From Orbus sasakiae (GTDB lineage Bacteria; Pseudomonadota; Gammaproteobacteria; Enterobacterales; Orbaceae), in NCBI RefSeq assembly GCF_039542345.1, contig NZ_BAABHY010000001.1, positions 930,001 to 994,000 of the forward strand: DNA of 64,000 nucleotides. The letters are read 5' to 3'. Under the pieces are notes generated by a model. The model saw nothing but the letters and a program-made list of their open reading frames with translations, made no database searches and was not told the origin of the DNA. The position numbers were made by a program, and so were the translations under genes. Positions 10,801-17,662 of the stretch are shown here, piece by piece. How positions within the stretch are numbered: the first letter of the stretch is position 1; each line of letters starts with the position of its first letter.

Positions 10801-10843
10801 AAATATAAAAAGGCACTCGAAGCAGTAAGCGTAAAAATCCCAT
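4856..10843 (-). CDS. yfhM: Bacterial alpha-2-macroglobulin (YfhM/ECAM family), membrane-anchored
   Basis: About 1995 residues with MG1-like and macroglobulin domains, a bait region, and the thioester motif CSEQ (Cys1506; codons at 6317-6328) preceding an alpha/alpha toroid. In the family an intact Cys-Gln thioester traps proteases covalently in the periplasm. The N-terminus differs from the E. coli lipoprotein: no lipobox is seen. Instead there are two hydrophobic segments, about residues 8-45 and 75-95, that would anchor it in the inner membrane. The C-terminal domain holds an acidic insert of Asp, Glu and Tyr at about residues 1890-1910. The start at 10843 is chosen because GAGGATCAC precedes that ATG; a GTG at 10882 also opens the frame. 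E. coli YfhM is about 1650 residues, so this version is long. Confidence 0.92.
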   Translation of the reverse strand: MGFLRLLLRVPFYIFAIIWEACLYFALFLLVLIRAILWLISPIIGDINWSTPKWYPKAQTLYHTIANSLSKRSTFIGSLIIIAIIGYFSANYAYHWYQNRPKPIDPAPIIVNHYSANYYEPSYSNSTLKIGFVNRTGASPAPLDMIGKTISEGITLSPQIDGQWRWHNNKMIEFKPTQPWPLGTQYTVKLESDKLFSENNLLQTNSSSYSFKTQDFSYSISREELYQDPINPSNKMAIFTVNFSHPIDKLVFERKISLALYEKNSNNRDKDTFIKQYDYTVTYNNDLTTAYIKSGQIGLPNQDGYMQLSIEKGITSSIGGTPSKSLNHSVLVVPSKFNLNINNFDVSLVEVNNQEMRQVLTVSFNYNVKASDIHKVIKVWQLPINPNKQYTERYYDELDRTYKTKINVDGRDLEKSTPIALKVIDTEQNYQNQISFEFKAEQKRQIYIEVEQPLVSDGGYYLSTPYHDVKTVPAYPYIMNFAASGSLLSLSGDKKIPIVSRNMSALKLQIGRVIPSQLQHLVAFNGNDFQWMNFGDLDSENFVEKYTVIKSISGTAESTKYTDVDISKYLTKDVEGNAIRGVFLVNLYGNTKDARNDDFNYYDSRFIIVTDIGIINKKSLDQSQDIFVQSIRTGQPIADAKVSVIGVNGVEITALYTDESGHVHFDPLSEYYQGIRPLFFVVEKGQDLSFLPISSYDRQLNFSRFDVGGIYETIDGGELRTHLFSDRGVYRPGDTFHIGMIVRAQDWSKSLNGIRLEADIYDPKSNQVKTESITLDKYGFEELSYKTDYSSPTGEWYINLYLKNPREDYRTLLGSTSVIVREFEPDKTAVTLKLLPDIKEGWVHPDALSAQVEAKNLFGTPAQNRIVQSQLFLEPSAPYFKKYDKYAFYQNISRQQNSFNIAVEERITDENGLAHLDLPIGSFEGNYTAKLLTEVFEPDSGRSVAATATAFVSPNDYLIGSKADGRLDYIKKDSRRIINFIAVDSNLEPISLNELTLVKIEQKYLSVLVKQPSGVYKYESKRKDVVINEIPFSIDKTSTNYTIENEDPGNFTLQIKNKNGHIIYQTAYSIAGTANVTRNLDRNAELVLKIDDNQYKAGDEIEVSITAPYIGSGIITIERDKVYAHKWFKTNTTSSVQKITVPAGIDGNAYINVQFIRDPSSDEIFMSPLSYAVVPFKISNDKFNDHIKLTTPDKIKPGQTLPITIETHTKQRVVIFAIDEGILQVSGYKLKNPLNEFIRKKALSVRTLQILDLILPEYSRLLNLSAPGGDSDEMTDELSAHLNPFKRKVDEPVAYWSGIIDVDGIKTVDYTVPDYFNGKIRVMAVSVGQQTMGSTQTVATVRNDFVISPNIPYFVAPNDEFEISVSIANNLDDIGDHAVPIQVTLKTTPQLTILDEAIRTITLASMKEGSLTFKLKATDTLGSGDLHFTASYNDKVVDRQVSTSVRPASQYRLKTTMGRMDGSQQSISDMRQMYAPYSQRQAAVSYSPFILSKGLATYLADYPHYCSEQIVSRAMPLLIDSKYPDFELVKNNSIQLDALFQTLQTRQNSEGAIGLWYSTYNVDPFITLYAVNFMLEAKEAGQSIPNRLLERANQYVAQIATSQRTDQYGLRLRAYASYLLTRQNQVTTSYLASIMADLNDSRSTWWQTDLTALYLASSYQMLKMDKEADKLFKPVWKSLSNAYNSAWWNHNYYDPLVMDSGKIYLITKHFSGYTKEIPAQALENLVLMLKQERYTTQSSAMTMLALDSYVSSINLGALTANDLTITSQDQQHKRQTIATLKGLLAKGEYDADVRTISFNNQTKLPAWYMVSEQGFDNTIQQKPITKGLEVYREFTDDNGNVINQVKLGDKVNVTIRIRSLSKEGATNLAIVDLLPGGFEVVQQPIKSSQDNDDEYDEYEGEDEEYYDDTDSHWLSPIAVGDYTWYPDYTDVREDRVIIYGSTDNNQIQTFKYQIKATNVGQYSVPSAYGEAMYDRDIQAVSQGGNNITVMPRSWY

Positions 10844-10948
10844 TGTGATCCTCATCATCATTATAATTATTGTATCTAACACTCAAATAAAACAACTCTA
10901 TAATTAGAAAGTGAAGATTAGATGAAGAATCTGTGATAGTCATGAATT

Positions 10949-10970
10949 TAATCACTACAAATAGTGATTA
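10949..10970. repeat. Inverted repeat upstream of yfhM, downstream of cmoB
   Basis: A perfect 9-bp inverted repeat (TAATCACTA / TAGTGATTA) with a 4-nt loop lies about 105 bases before the yfhM start and 130 bases after the cmoB stop. The - strand U tract is weak. It could be a cmoB terminator or an operator for yfhM-pbpC. Confidence 0.4.
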
Positions 10971-11099
10971 CTGTTATCGTACCGTTTTAATCATTCCTTT
11001 CTAATCCATGGCTTGCTAAGTAAGATTTTATATCTTGGTATCATTATTATTTATGCGAGGATCATTATACTTGAAGTTGATCAAATTACACAAAAAAGA

Positions 11100-12068
11100 T
11101 CATTTATTTGCAATAAAGACTGCGCGCATTGGTGCAGAGTAGCCTTCGACTGTTTTGTTATGATCATTGGGGTCTAAAAAATCGATTAATGAATCAGACG
11201 TCATCCAATCTGTTTTGCGTTGTTCTTCGAGTGTCGTTTTTGAGATATCAACCACCGTGATATTTTTAAAACCACATTTTGTCAACCAATTGACCATCGT
11301 TGGGATAGATGGAATAAAGTAAACATTACGCATTTGTGCATAACGTTCACCCGGCATTAATGCTTGGTGTTCTTCACCATCAATAACCAGTGTTTCTAAA
11401 ATTAATTGACCGCTGTGGTTTAATTGATCTTTTAATTGGTAAAGGTGATCAAGTGGTGAACGACGATGATATAGCACCCCCATCGAGAATACGGTATCAA
11501 AGGCATTAAGCTTTGGCATATCTTCAATACCGACAGGAATAAAATGAGCTCGTTGATCATTGCCTAATAATTTACGAATCGCTTCAAATTGACAAAGGAA
11601 CAAGGGCATAGGATCAATTCCCACGGCTAATTTTGCCCCCGCACCAATCATACGCCATAAATGATAACCACTATTACACCCCACATCTAATACTGTTTTG
11701 CCTTCTAAACTACCAATATGAGGAGTAAGTCTTTGCCACTTCCAATCTGAGCGCCATTCAGCATCAACGAAAATGTCATATAACGAAAAGGGGCCTTTGC
11801 GCCATGGTGACAAGGACATTAATAAGTGTGTAATTCGTTTGGTTTCACCTTCCGATAATGGTTGATGTTTTTTAGCGGTAACACTATGTAATAAATCCAA
11901 AACATCTGGCGTAATATTGGGTAAATGATCGATACTATTGATCCATTGATTAAACCGGTTATCAATAGTGTTTTTTTGCCACGTGGATAGTTGTGCAGGT
12001 AGTGTTTCTAACCAAGGTGCAAGTTGGTTTTTAGCTATAATCTGATAAAAGTTACCAAAATCGATCAT
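11100..12068 (-). CDS. cmoB: tRNA U34 carboxymethyltransferase CmoB
   Basis: 322 residues, the usual CmoB length. The N-terminal half is the CmoB-specific helical region; the Rossmann SAM-binding core starts at VLDVGCNSGYHLWRM, with GIDPMPLFL and FSMGVLYHRRSPLDHL following. CmoB transfers the carboxymethyl group of carboxy-SAM to 5-hydroxyuridine at tRNA position 34, giving cmo5U, which widens wobble decoding. It lies 36 bases downstream of cmoA, which makes the carboxy-SAM, so the two form an operon. Confidence 0.97.
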   Translation of the reverse strand: MIDFGNFYQIIAKNQLAPWLETLPAQLSTWQKNTIDNRFNQWINSIDHLPNITPDVLDLLHSVTAKKHQPLSEGETKRITHLLMSLSPWRKGPFSLYDIFVDAEWRSDWKWQRLTPHIGSLEGKTVLDVGCNSGYHLWRMIGAGAKLAVGIDPMPLFLCQFEAIRKLLGNDQRAHFIPVGIEDMPKLNAFDTVFSMGVLYHRRSPLDHLYQLKDQLNHSGQLILETLVIDGEEHQALMPGERYAQMRNVYFIPSIPTMVNWLTKCGFKNITVVDISKTTLEEQRKTDWMTSDSLIDFLDPNDHNKTVEGYSAPMRAVFIANK

Positions 12069-12104
12069 TTGTGTCTCTTTAAATAATGTATGTGAATGAT
12101 GTAA

Positions 12105-12836
12105 TTACTTTATTGCAATAATTGAACCGAAGTTAAAACACTGAAACCATTGATTAATATGCTTAAAACCCGCTTGATTTAAACGTGATTTATGGATATC
12201 AAGTGTATCGGTAATCATGACATTTTCGAGCATACTGCGTTTTTGGCTAATTTCGAGTTCACTATAGCCATTTGCGCGTTTAAAATCATAATGCATATCA
12301 AACAACAAATCATTAATCAAATCATCATTAAAACTGAGTTTTTCAGACAATACTAATATCCCATTGGGATTAAGCGCTTGGTAAATTTTCGTTAAGATAC
12401 GTTGTCTGTCATCAGGTGTAAGAAACTGCAGTGTAAAATTTAATACAACCATTGATGCATTATGCATCTCAATGTCATTAATATCAGCACATAAAACATT
12501 AACTGGTGTGTTTGCCTTGTAGCCACTCAGGTGCTTTTGACATCGTTCCACCATTGCTGACGAATTGTCTACCGCATAAATCGTACAATTTTCTTGCTCT
12601 ATATTACGTCTGATTGATAAGGTTGCGGCGCCAAGTGAACACCCTAGATCGTAAATATTGGAATCGTGCTGAACAAAACGTTTAGCTAACATACCAATCA
12701 TTGAAATAATATTTGAATAACCGGGTACCGAGCGTTTGATCATATCAGGAAAAACATCTGCTACTTTTTCATCAAACGTCCAGTCACCTAAGCGTTCAAT
12801 AGGGGCTGAGAAAAGTGAATCTTTTTTGAGTTCCAT
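12105..12836 (-). CDS. cmoA: Carboxy-S-adenosyl-L-methionine synthase CmoA
   Basis: 243 residues. The SAM-binding motif YDLGCSLGAATLS, AVDNSSAMVERC and the VVLNFTLQFL segment match CmoA, which converts SAM and prephenate into carboxy-SAM, the donor used by CmoB. It is first in the cmoA-cmoB operon. A 72-base region separates it from the divergent metallophosphoesterase gene, so the two promoters must lie back to back there. Confidence 0.97.
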   Translation of the reverse strand: MELKKDSLFSAPIERLGDWTFDEKVADVFPDMIKRSVPGYSNIISMIGMLAKRFVQHDSNIYDLGCSLGAATLSIRRNIEQENCTIYAVDNSSAMVERCQKHLSGYKANTPVNVLCADINDIEMHNASMVVLNFTLQFLTPDDRQRILTKIYQALNPNGILVLSEKLSFNDDLINDLLFDMHYDFKRANGYSELEISQKRSMLENVMITDTLDIHKSRLNQAGFKHINQWFQCFNFGSIIAIK

Positions 12837-12908
12837 AATTATAAAAGTGAATATCTTTAAAAAATTTCTGCTATCATACCATTTTATTATTCGGTATATG
12901 TAACTTTT

Positions 12909-14060
12909 ATGGGCTGGTTTTTTGTTGTTGCTGCCATTACATCATTAATTATTGCATTTTATTTAGGTTTTCGATCAATAAACCTATTCAATAGCCATCA
13001 GCAAGGTTATTTTAAGGGAATAAGTCGAAAGTTATTTTGGCTGATTTTGCTGACTGGATCGCTATCTTTTATTGGCAGCCGTGCATTTTATACCGTGTCT
13101 GATTACTGGTTACCTTTAATCGGCAATATTGTTTTCTCTTTGATTTTATGCTTTTTTTATAGCATTTTAGTGATTGACCTGATTCGTTTTATCCGCTGGT
13201 TTATATTGCGTAAATCCAATAATAGCGGATATGTGTTGCAATTAACCTTTGTTATTCTTGGTATGGTACTTTTTGTTGGTGGGCTCTATATGGCCAGTTC
13301 TCCACGGATCGTTCATTACCAGATTAATATTGATAAACCCGCAAAAGTCAAACATTTAAAGATTGTTCAACTAACCGATATTCATATCAATGAAACCACA
13401 TCAAACCATTTTATTAGTAATATGGTTGAGCAGGTTAATGATTTAAAACCTGATTATATTTTTATTACAGGTGATACATTAGACTTACGTTTAGAACCGT
13501 TTGTTAATAAACAATTTGCATCTATTTTTGCTCAACTTGAACCTAAATTTGGCACCGTGATTATTTTTGGTAATCATGAACATTATGGTATTGAACGTGA
13601 GCCAAATAACAGCAATCAATCGGTAATTGATGCATTTGAAGCGGGGAACATGAAAGTACTACAAGATGATGTGATCTATGACAGTAATAGTGGTATTTAC
13701 ATTATTGGTCGTGATGATTTTATCGTAAGAAATTTCGGCAAGACTCGCGCAAGTTTAAGTGAATTAATGCAACAAATTGATGTTAATCAACCTACTATTT
13801 TACTTGATCATCAGCCGCAAGACCTGGTTGAACCAGCTAAATTAGGTATTGATGTCATGTATTCAGGTCATACCCATGCAGGCCAGATTTTCCCTATGAC
13901 ATTAGTGGTTGATTCGATGTACCAAAACCCATGGGGACGTTATACTTCGCCAAATGGGCATTTTACAAGTATTGTGAGCAGCGGTTATGGTCTATGGGGC
14001 CCGCCAATTCGTTTAATGACCCGAGCTGAAATAGTGGTAACCGAATTAAACTTTAAGTAA
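12909..14060 (+). CDS. Membrane-anchored metallophosphoesterase (YkoQ/YaeI-like)
   Basis: 383 residues. The first 140 contain about four hydrophobic segments, and the calcineurin-like phosphoesterase domain follows. Metal ligands are visible in order: LTDIHIN, ITGDTLD, GNHEHYG and SGHTHAGQ, the full dinuclear-metal set. Relatives hydrolyse phosphodiester bonds, for example YaeI on UDP-2,3-diacylglucosamine or other lipid-linked substrates; the substrate here is not shown by the sequence. The ATG at 12909 has no obvious Shine-Dalgarno sequence. It ends 56 bases before rnd and may be co-transcribed with it. Confidence 0.85.
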   Translation: MGWFFVVAAITSLIIAFYLGFRSINLFNSHQQGYFKGISRKLFWLILLTGSLSFIGSRAFYTVSDYWLPLIGNIVFSLILCFFYSILVIDLIRFIRWFILRKSNNSGYVLQLTFVILGMVLFVGGLYMASSPRIVHYQINIDKPAKVKHLKIVQLTDIHINETTSNHFISNMVEQVNDLKPDYIFITGDTLDLRLEPFVNKQFASIFAQLEPKFGTVIIFGNHEHYGIEREPNNSNQSVIDAFEAGNMKVLQDDVIYDSNSGIYIIGRDDFIVRNFGKTRASLSELMQQIDVNQPTILLDHQPQDLVEPAKLGIDVMYSGHTHAGQIFPMTLVVDSMYQNPWGRYTSPNGHFTSIVSSGYGLWGPPIRLMTRAEIVVTELNFK

Positions 14061-14116
14061 CGTGATCATAAACGATACACTGTCACTTTTATTATTATTA
14101 AATATTGGAATTTATT

Positions 14117-15199
14117 TTGTCTTATCAACTTATTACAACTGATCAACAGTTAACGGAATTTTGTCATAACATGCATGATGTTCGCTATCTTGCGTTAGAT
14201 AGTGAATTTGTGAGAACGCGTACGTTCTATCCTCAGTTAGGCTTATTACAACTTTTTGATGGTAACAATGTCGTGTTAATTGATCCATTAAATATTACAG
14301 ATTGGACCTTGTTTAAAAAGGCATTAAATACACCTGATGTTGAAAAACATTTCCATGCTTGCAGTGAAGATGTTGAAGTGTTTTTACATCATTTTGGCTT
14401 TGTTCCACTACCGATTTTAGACAGTCAAATACTTGCATCATTTTTAGACAACCCACTAAGTAGTGGTTATGCCAATTTGGTGAAAAAGTATTTAGATATT
14501 GATCTGGATAAAAGTGAAACACGTACCGATTGGTTACAGCGCCCATTATCGGATAAGCAATGCGTTTATGCCGCTAATGATGTGTATTACTTATTACCTT
14601 TAATCATCAAGCTCAAATCATTATTGCTTGATAAAGGATGGTTGAATGCTGCCTATGAAGAGTGTGCCAATGCAGTTAAGCGAAGATGTGAATTTACTCA
14701 AGCTGACAGCGCGTATTTGCATATTAAAAATGCTTGGCAGCTTCGTGCTGAACAACTCGCACATTTACAGCAATTAGCCGCTTGGCGGTTTAATTATGCA
14801 AAATCACACGATATCGCCTTAAATTTTGTAATTCATGAAGAAATGTTATGGAAAATGGCTCGTTTCCAACCAAAATCATTGGCGGAATTATCTGCATTAG
14901 GGTTAAAAGGTAAAGAGATTCGTTTATTTGGTGAACTTTTACTCTCGTTATTAGCTCAGCCAGTTGAACCCATTGCCGAGATAAAACGTATTGTGACATA
15001 CCCTGATTATAAACATTGGACAACACTGATTAAAGAGGCAGCTAATCATATTTCAGTACAAACTGAATTAAGTCCTGAATTATTGGTTTCAAGGCGGCAT
15101 ATTGAACAATTTGTCCGTTGGAAAAACAACGAATTATCTGAAAAACCAGAATTATTATCTGGCTGGAGAGCGGATCTGTTTAGTCGTTATTTGTCGTGA
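14117..15199 (+). CDS. rnd: Ribonuclease D
   Basis: About 360 residues. The DEDD exonuclease residues are seen in ALDSEFVRTRTF, HACSEDVEVF and YAANDVYYLLPL (DEDDy type with the active-site Tyr), followed by HRDC domains in the C-terminal half. RNase D trims the 3' ends of tRNA precursors and small RNAs. Start choice: TTG at 14117 gives SYQLITTDQQL, matching the E. coli N-terminus (NYQMITTDDAL), with GGA at 14107-14110 as ribosome binding site. An in-frame TTG at 14105 would overlap that site. A TTG start is common for rnd-type genes kept at low level. Confidence 0.94.
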   Translation: MSYQLITTDQQLTEFCHNMHDVRYLALDSEFVRTRTFYPQLGLLQLFDGNNVVLIDPLNITDWTLFKKALNTPDVEKHFHACSEDVEVFLHHFGFVPLPILDSQILASFLDNPLSSGYANLVKKYLDIDLDKSETRTDWLQRPLSDKQCVYAANDVYYLLPLIIKLKSLLLDKGWLNAAYEECANAVKRRCEFTQADSAYLHIKNAWQLRAEQLAHLQQLAAWRFNYAKSHDIALNFVIHEEMLWKMARFQPKSLAELSALGLKGKEIRLFGELLLSLLAQPVEPIAEIKRIVTYPDYKHWTTLIKEAANHISVQTELSPELLVSRRHIEQFVRWKNNELSEKPELLSGWRADLFSRYLS

Positions 15200-15227
15200 A
15201 AATTGTGGTTTCTAATAAGCGAAATAC

Positions 15228-15293
15228 ATCATGATAGTTTATTGACTTGATTGATTTATATACAATATAATTATCATCAAATACTATCATGAT
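15228..15293 (+). promoter_or_regulatory. Promoter framed by an 11-bp inverted repeat (candidate operator pair)
   Basis: A sigma-70 promoter, TTGACT (15242-15247), 18 bases, TATAAT (15266-15271), lies upstream of the gene at 15307. ATCATGATAGT at 15228-15238 and its exact reverse complement ACTATCATGAT at 15283-15293 flank it on both sides, just before the -35 and just after the expected transcription start. Each arm contains the 8-bp palindrome ATCATGAT. The layout looks like two operator sites around one promoter. Confidence 0.65.
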
Positions 15294-15306
15294 AAAGAGA
15301 ATAATA

Positions 15307-15735
15307 ATGAAAAATATACAATTTTTCCATGTGAAAAAGTACGATAACCAAACAGACTATCAACTAATTGAACCAGGAATTTATAAAGAATTAGGCGCAT
15401 TTGAGCCGGCTCAATTTAGTTCAATATCAGAGGACGATCTGCATTTTTTTGATGATTCATACCGCATGGCGATACAATTTGAAATCGAAGATAATGAAAC
15501 ATTTCAAGGTCAATATCCGATGGAGGATATCTTAGATCAATTTAGCTTACATGTTGCGGACTTTCTTGATGAAGAAAACAGTCAGCGTAATAGGCTAAAT
15601 TGTGAATACGTTGAATTGGGTGGAAAATTAAGTTGTATCCAAGAAGCATCCCATGCTTTGCTCGGCAAACGTGCATTTAATGAACGTTATCTTGATGATG
15701 ACGGTGAGTACTATATACGCTTAGTGATTGAGTAA
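15307..15735 (+). CDS. Conserved-looking protein of unknown function, acidic, cytoplasmic
   Basis: 142 residues if the start is the ATG at 15307, which has AAGAGA just upstream. An in-frame ATG at 15289 lies inside the right arm of the promoter inverted repeat and is less likely. There is no signal peptide or membrane segment. The protein is acidic, with clusters such as SEDDLHFFDD and EDNETF, and ends DDDGEYYIRLVIE. I do not recognise a family. It is a single-gene unit between rnd and sulA with a strong, apparently tightly controlled promoter. Confidence 0.7.
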   Translation: MKNIQFFHVKKYDNQTDYQLIEPGIYKELGAFEPAQFSSISEDDLHFFDDSYRMAIQFEIEDNETFQGQYPMEDILDQFSLHVADFLDEENSQRNRLNCEYVELGGKLSCIQEASHALLGKRAFNERYLDDDGEYYIRLVIE

Positions 15736-15761
15736 CGATAAGGGGCATCAGCCCCTAACAT

Positions 15762-16223
15762 TCAATGAATATTGTTAACCGCTAGTGACATTGTCATAAA
15801 ATCATTATAATTTAAATAATTATCATCAATTAGGAATAGATGAGTTCCGCTCTTTTTGACGGCTACTTGTAAGTTGTGTTTATCACTATCCGTCAATGGT
15901 TGATTAATACAAGCAACCACATAACTTGAGGTTTTACTTAACAATGCTTTTTCGATGATACTTATCATATTTGTATCATGAATATTGGCGAGTTGAATGA
16001 CTTTTTGTTCATGTAATCCAGCTTGTTTGATCCAAGAACGTTTGAGCATGGGTCTGCTCGAAATCCATAATTGCCATTTATTTTGTTGATTTAATAAACG
16101 TAATAATAGTAGATGTTGTTGTAGAACATGTTGAAGTGGGGAATCAAAGCTTACAATATCAAGTTGATTATCCTTATTCAGATGAATCAAATTTGATGTT
16201 TTCATTTTATTTGTTGTTAACAT
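15762..16223 (-). CDS. sulA: SOS cell division inhibitor SulA
   Basis: 153 residues. The core LLLLRLLNQQNKWQLWIS and the segments SWIKQAGLHEQKVIQL and TSSYVVACINQPLTDSDKH line up in order with E. coli SulA (LLLLPLLQQLGQQSRWQLW, SREWVQASGLPLTKVMQ). SulA binds FtsZ and blocks septation during DNA damage. The open frame extends upstream to an ATG at 16289, but that region contains the LexA operator. The ATG at 16223, with GAGGTGG just before it, is the real start. The protein is divergent enough to be annotated hypothetical by simple searches; the LexA boxes settle the call. Confidence 0.88.
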   Translation of the reverse strand: MLTTNKMKTSNLIHLNKDNQLDIVSFDSPLQHVLQQHLLLLRLLNQQNKWQLWISSRPMLKRSWIKQAGLHEQKVIQLANIHDTNMISIIEKALLSKTSSYVVACINQPLTDSDKHNLQVAVKKSGTHLFLIDDNYLNYNDFMTMSLAVNNIH

Positions 16224-16235
16224 AGCCACCTCTAA

Positions 16236-16266
16236 CTGTATTGATATACAGTGTATATTAATACAG
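16236..16266 (-). promoter_or_regulatory. Two overlapping LexA (SOS) boxes upstream of sulA
   Basis: CTGT-N8-ACAG at 16236-16251 matches the gammaproteobacterial LexA consensus exactly. A second box, GTGT-N8-ACAG at 16251-16266, shares one base with it and has one mismatch. Both sit 13-43 bases before the sulA start codon, where LexA would block transcription. Confidence 0.9.
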
Positions 16267-16343
16267 TATTTTGGTGATGTAAATAGCAAACTGCTTATTT
16301 TTTATCTTATGGATGAATATGTCCCAATGAATAACTGTTTATT

Positions 16344-16724
16344 TTAAATCGCTTTTATCCATTGATAAGTCATGATGCCCAGTACTGTCATTAAAACTGA
16401 ACCGATTACATGTATTGCGATTGTACTTAATGCTAAAGTAATTTGTTCTTTTTGAAAGAAGATCACAACTTCTGCAGAAAATGTCGAAAAGGTTGACAAG
16501 CCACCGCAAAACCCCGTCATGATTAATAAACGCCATTCTGCCGAAATCGTCGGTGCATGAGAGAAAAACATCATCGCAAAACCAATAATATAGCCAGCAA
16601 TAAGATTAGATAATAAAGTACCAAAAGGAATATAAAAGAAAGCATTGAATTTTTGTGATAATAGCCAGCGTAATACACCACCAACAGTTGAACCTACGGC
16701 AATAGCAAGTATAGGCTTTAACAT
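16344..16724 (-). CDS. crcB: Fluoride ion channel CrcB/Fluc
   Basis: 126 residues with four hydrophobic helices. The family features GGVLRWLLS in helix 1, the Asn-bearing NLIAGYIIGF in helix 2, and GFCGGLSTFSTFSAE (central Na+ site and Phe box) in helix 3 are all present. The protein forms an antiparallel dimer in the inner membrane and exports fluoride. AAGGAT lies 6-7 bases before the ATG. The 5' leader carries a fluoride riboswitch, which independently confirms the call. Confidence 0.96.
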   Translation of the reverse strand: MLKPILAIAVGSTVGGVLRWLLSQKFNAFFYIPFGTLLSNLIAGYIIGFAMMFFSHAPTISAEWRLLIMTGFCGGLSTFSTFSAEVVIFFQKEQITLALSTIAIHVIGSVLMTVLGIMTYQWIKAI

Positions 16725-16839
16725 AACGATATCCTTATATCAATAATATAAAATAATAGACGTATTATAAGTCGGAATAATTCACAAGGATACTGTAATG
16801 ATATGATCGATATGCGTCCGACATCCTCGTTATAAAACG

Positions 16840-16900
16840 ACTCAATCAGGCGTCATCATCCGTAAAGACGGCGGTTGGGTAAGGTGGAACACCATCACCT
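16840..16900 (-). promoter_or_regulatory. Fluoride riboswitch (crcB motif RNA)
   Basis: Read on the - strand, the segment begins GGTGATGGTGTTCC, continues through ACCC and AACCGCC, and ends GATGATGACGCCTGA. This matches the crcB motif consensus, with its GGnGATGG pseudoknot strand, NTTC, AACCGCC and TGATG(A/G)C(G)CCT elements in order. It lies 116 bases before crcB. Downstream, GTCGGA (about 16816-16821) and TCCGAC (about 16771-16776) are complementary and may form part of the expression platform. A hairpin CGTT-ATAA-AACG lies between. Confidence 0.9.
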
Positions 16901-16991
16901 TATTTGATTTAAGGTATAATAAGATAGGTTATTTTACAATAGATTAATGATAAAATAATTCATAATAGCAATTAAATAAGGAATTTGCTTT

Positions 16992-17600
16992 ATGTTTACA
17001 GGCATAGTACAAGGTGTTGGTCAAATTATCGATATTGTTGATCAAGATAAACTCAGAACTTACCAAATCAAATTGCCAGAAAGTCTAGCACATGGGTTAG
17101 AAATTGGTGCATCAATAGCGAACGATGGCTGCTGTCTAACGGTAGTGGACTTTGGCGCGGATTGGGCCAAATTTGATATTATTGAAGAAACGCTAGCCTT
17201 AACAACCTTGGGTAGCAAAAAAGTGGGTGATTGGGTCAATATTGAACGCAGTGCAAAATATGGTGATGAAATTGGTGGGCATATTATGTCAGGGCACATC
17301 TCCTGTACGGCTAAAATTAGGATGATGAATAAAACCCCAACCAATTGTGAAATGCAGCTAGTGCTTCCCGAATCCTTTATGAAATATGTTTTATTTAAAG
17401 GTTTTATTGGTATTGATGGCGCAAGTTTAACCATAGGTAAAGTATCTAATAATTATTTCTATCTTCATTTGATTCCAGAAACACTAGCTATAACAACGCT
17501 AGGGGATAAAAAAGAAGGGGATTTTGTGAATATCGAAATAGATTCACAAACACAAGCGATTGTTGATACGGTAGAACGCGTATTAGCAAATAAGATGTAA
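16992..17600 (+). CDS. ribC: Riboflavin synthase, alpha chain
   Basis: 202 residues made of two homologous lumazine-binding domains. It opens with the typical MFTGIVQGVGQI; the NDGCCLTVVDF and GIDGASLTIGKV segments are the paired ligand loops, and GGHIMSGHISC is also present. It dismutates two 6,7-dimethyl-8-ribityllumazine molecules to riboflavin. The same gene is often called ribE. AAGGAA lies 7 bases before the ATG. It is divergent from crcB and its riboswitch; no FMN riboswitch is seen. Confidence 0.95.
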   Translation: MFTGIVQGVGQIIDIVDQDKLRTYQIKLPESLAHGLEIGASIANDGCCLTVVDFGADWAKFDIIEETLALTTLGSKKVGDWVNIERSAKYGDEIGGHIMSGHISCTAKIRMMNKTPTNCEMQLVLPESFMKYVLFKGFIGIDGASLTIGKVSNNYFYLHLIPETLAITTLGDKKEGDFVNIEIDSQTQAIVDTVERVLANKM

Positions 17601-17621
17601 ATCTGTAGCGGAATCGAAAAC

Positions 17622-17652
17622 TTGATGTGCAACTCGATAAGCTGCACATCAA
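17622..17652. terminator. Hairpin between convergent riboflavin synthase and ydgA-like genes
   Basis: TTGATGTGCA and TGCACATCAA form a perfect 10-bp stem with an 11-nt loop between the two convergent stops. U tracts are weak on both strands, so termination efficiency is uncertain. Confidence 0.55.
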
Positions 17653-17662
17653 TATAAAGCCC

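Noticed and set aside
16224..16289. N-terminal extension of sulA
   Set aside because: The extra 22 codons contain the LexA boxes; a good ribosome binding site precedes the ATG at 16223.
16905..16991. FMN riboswitch before the riboflavin synthase gene
   Set aside because: The gap lacks the conserved FMN-aptamer elements; the structured RNA nearby is the fluoride riboswitch on the other strand.
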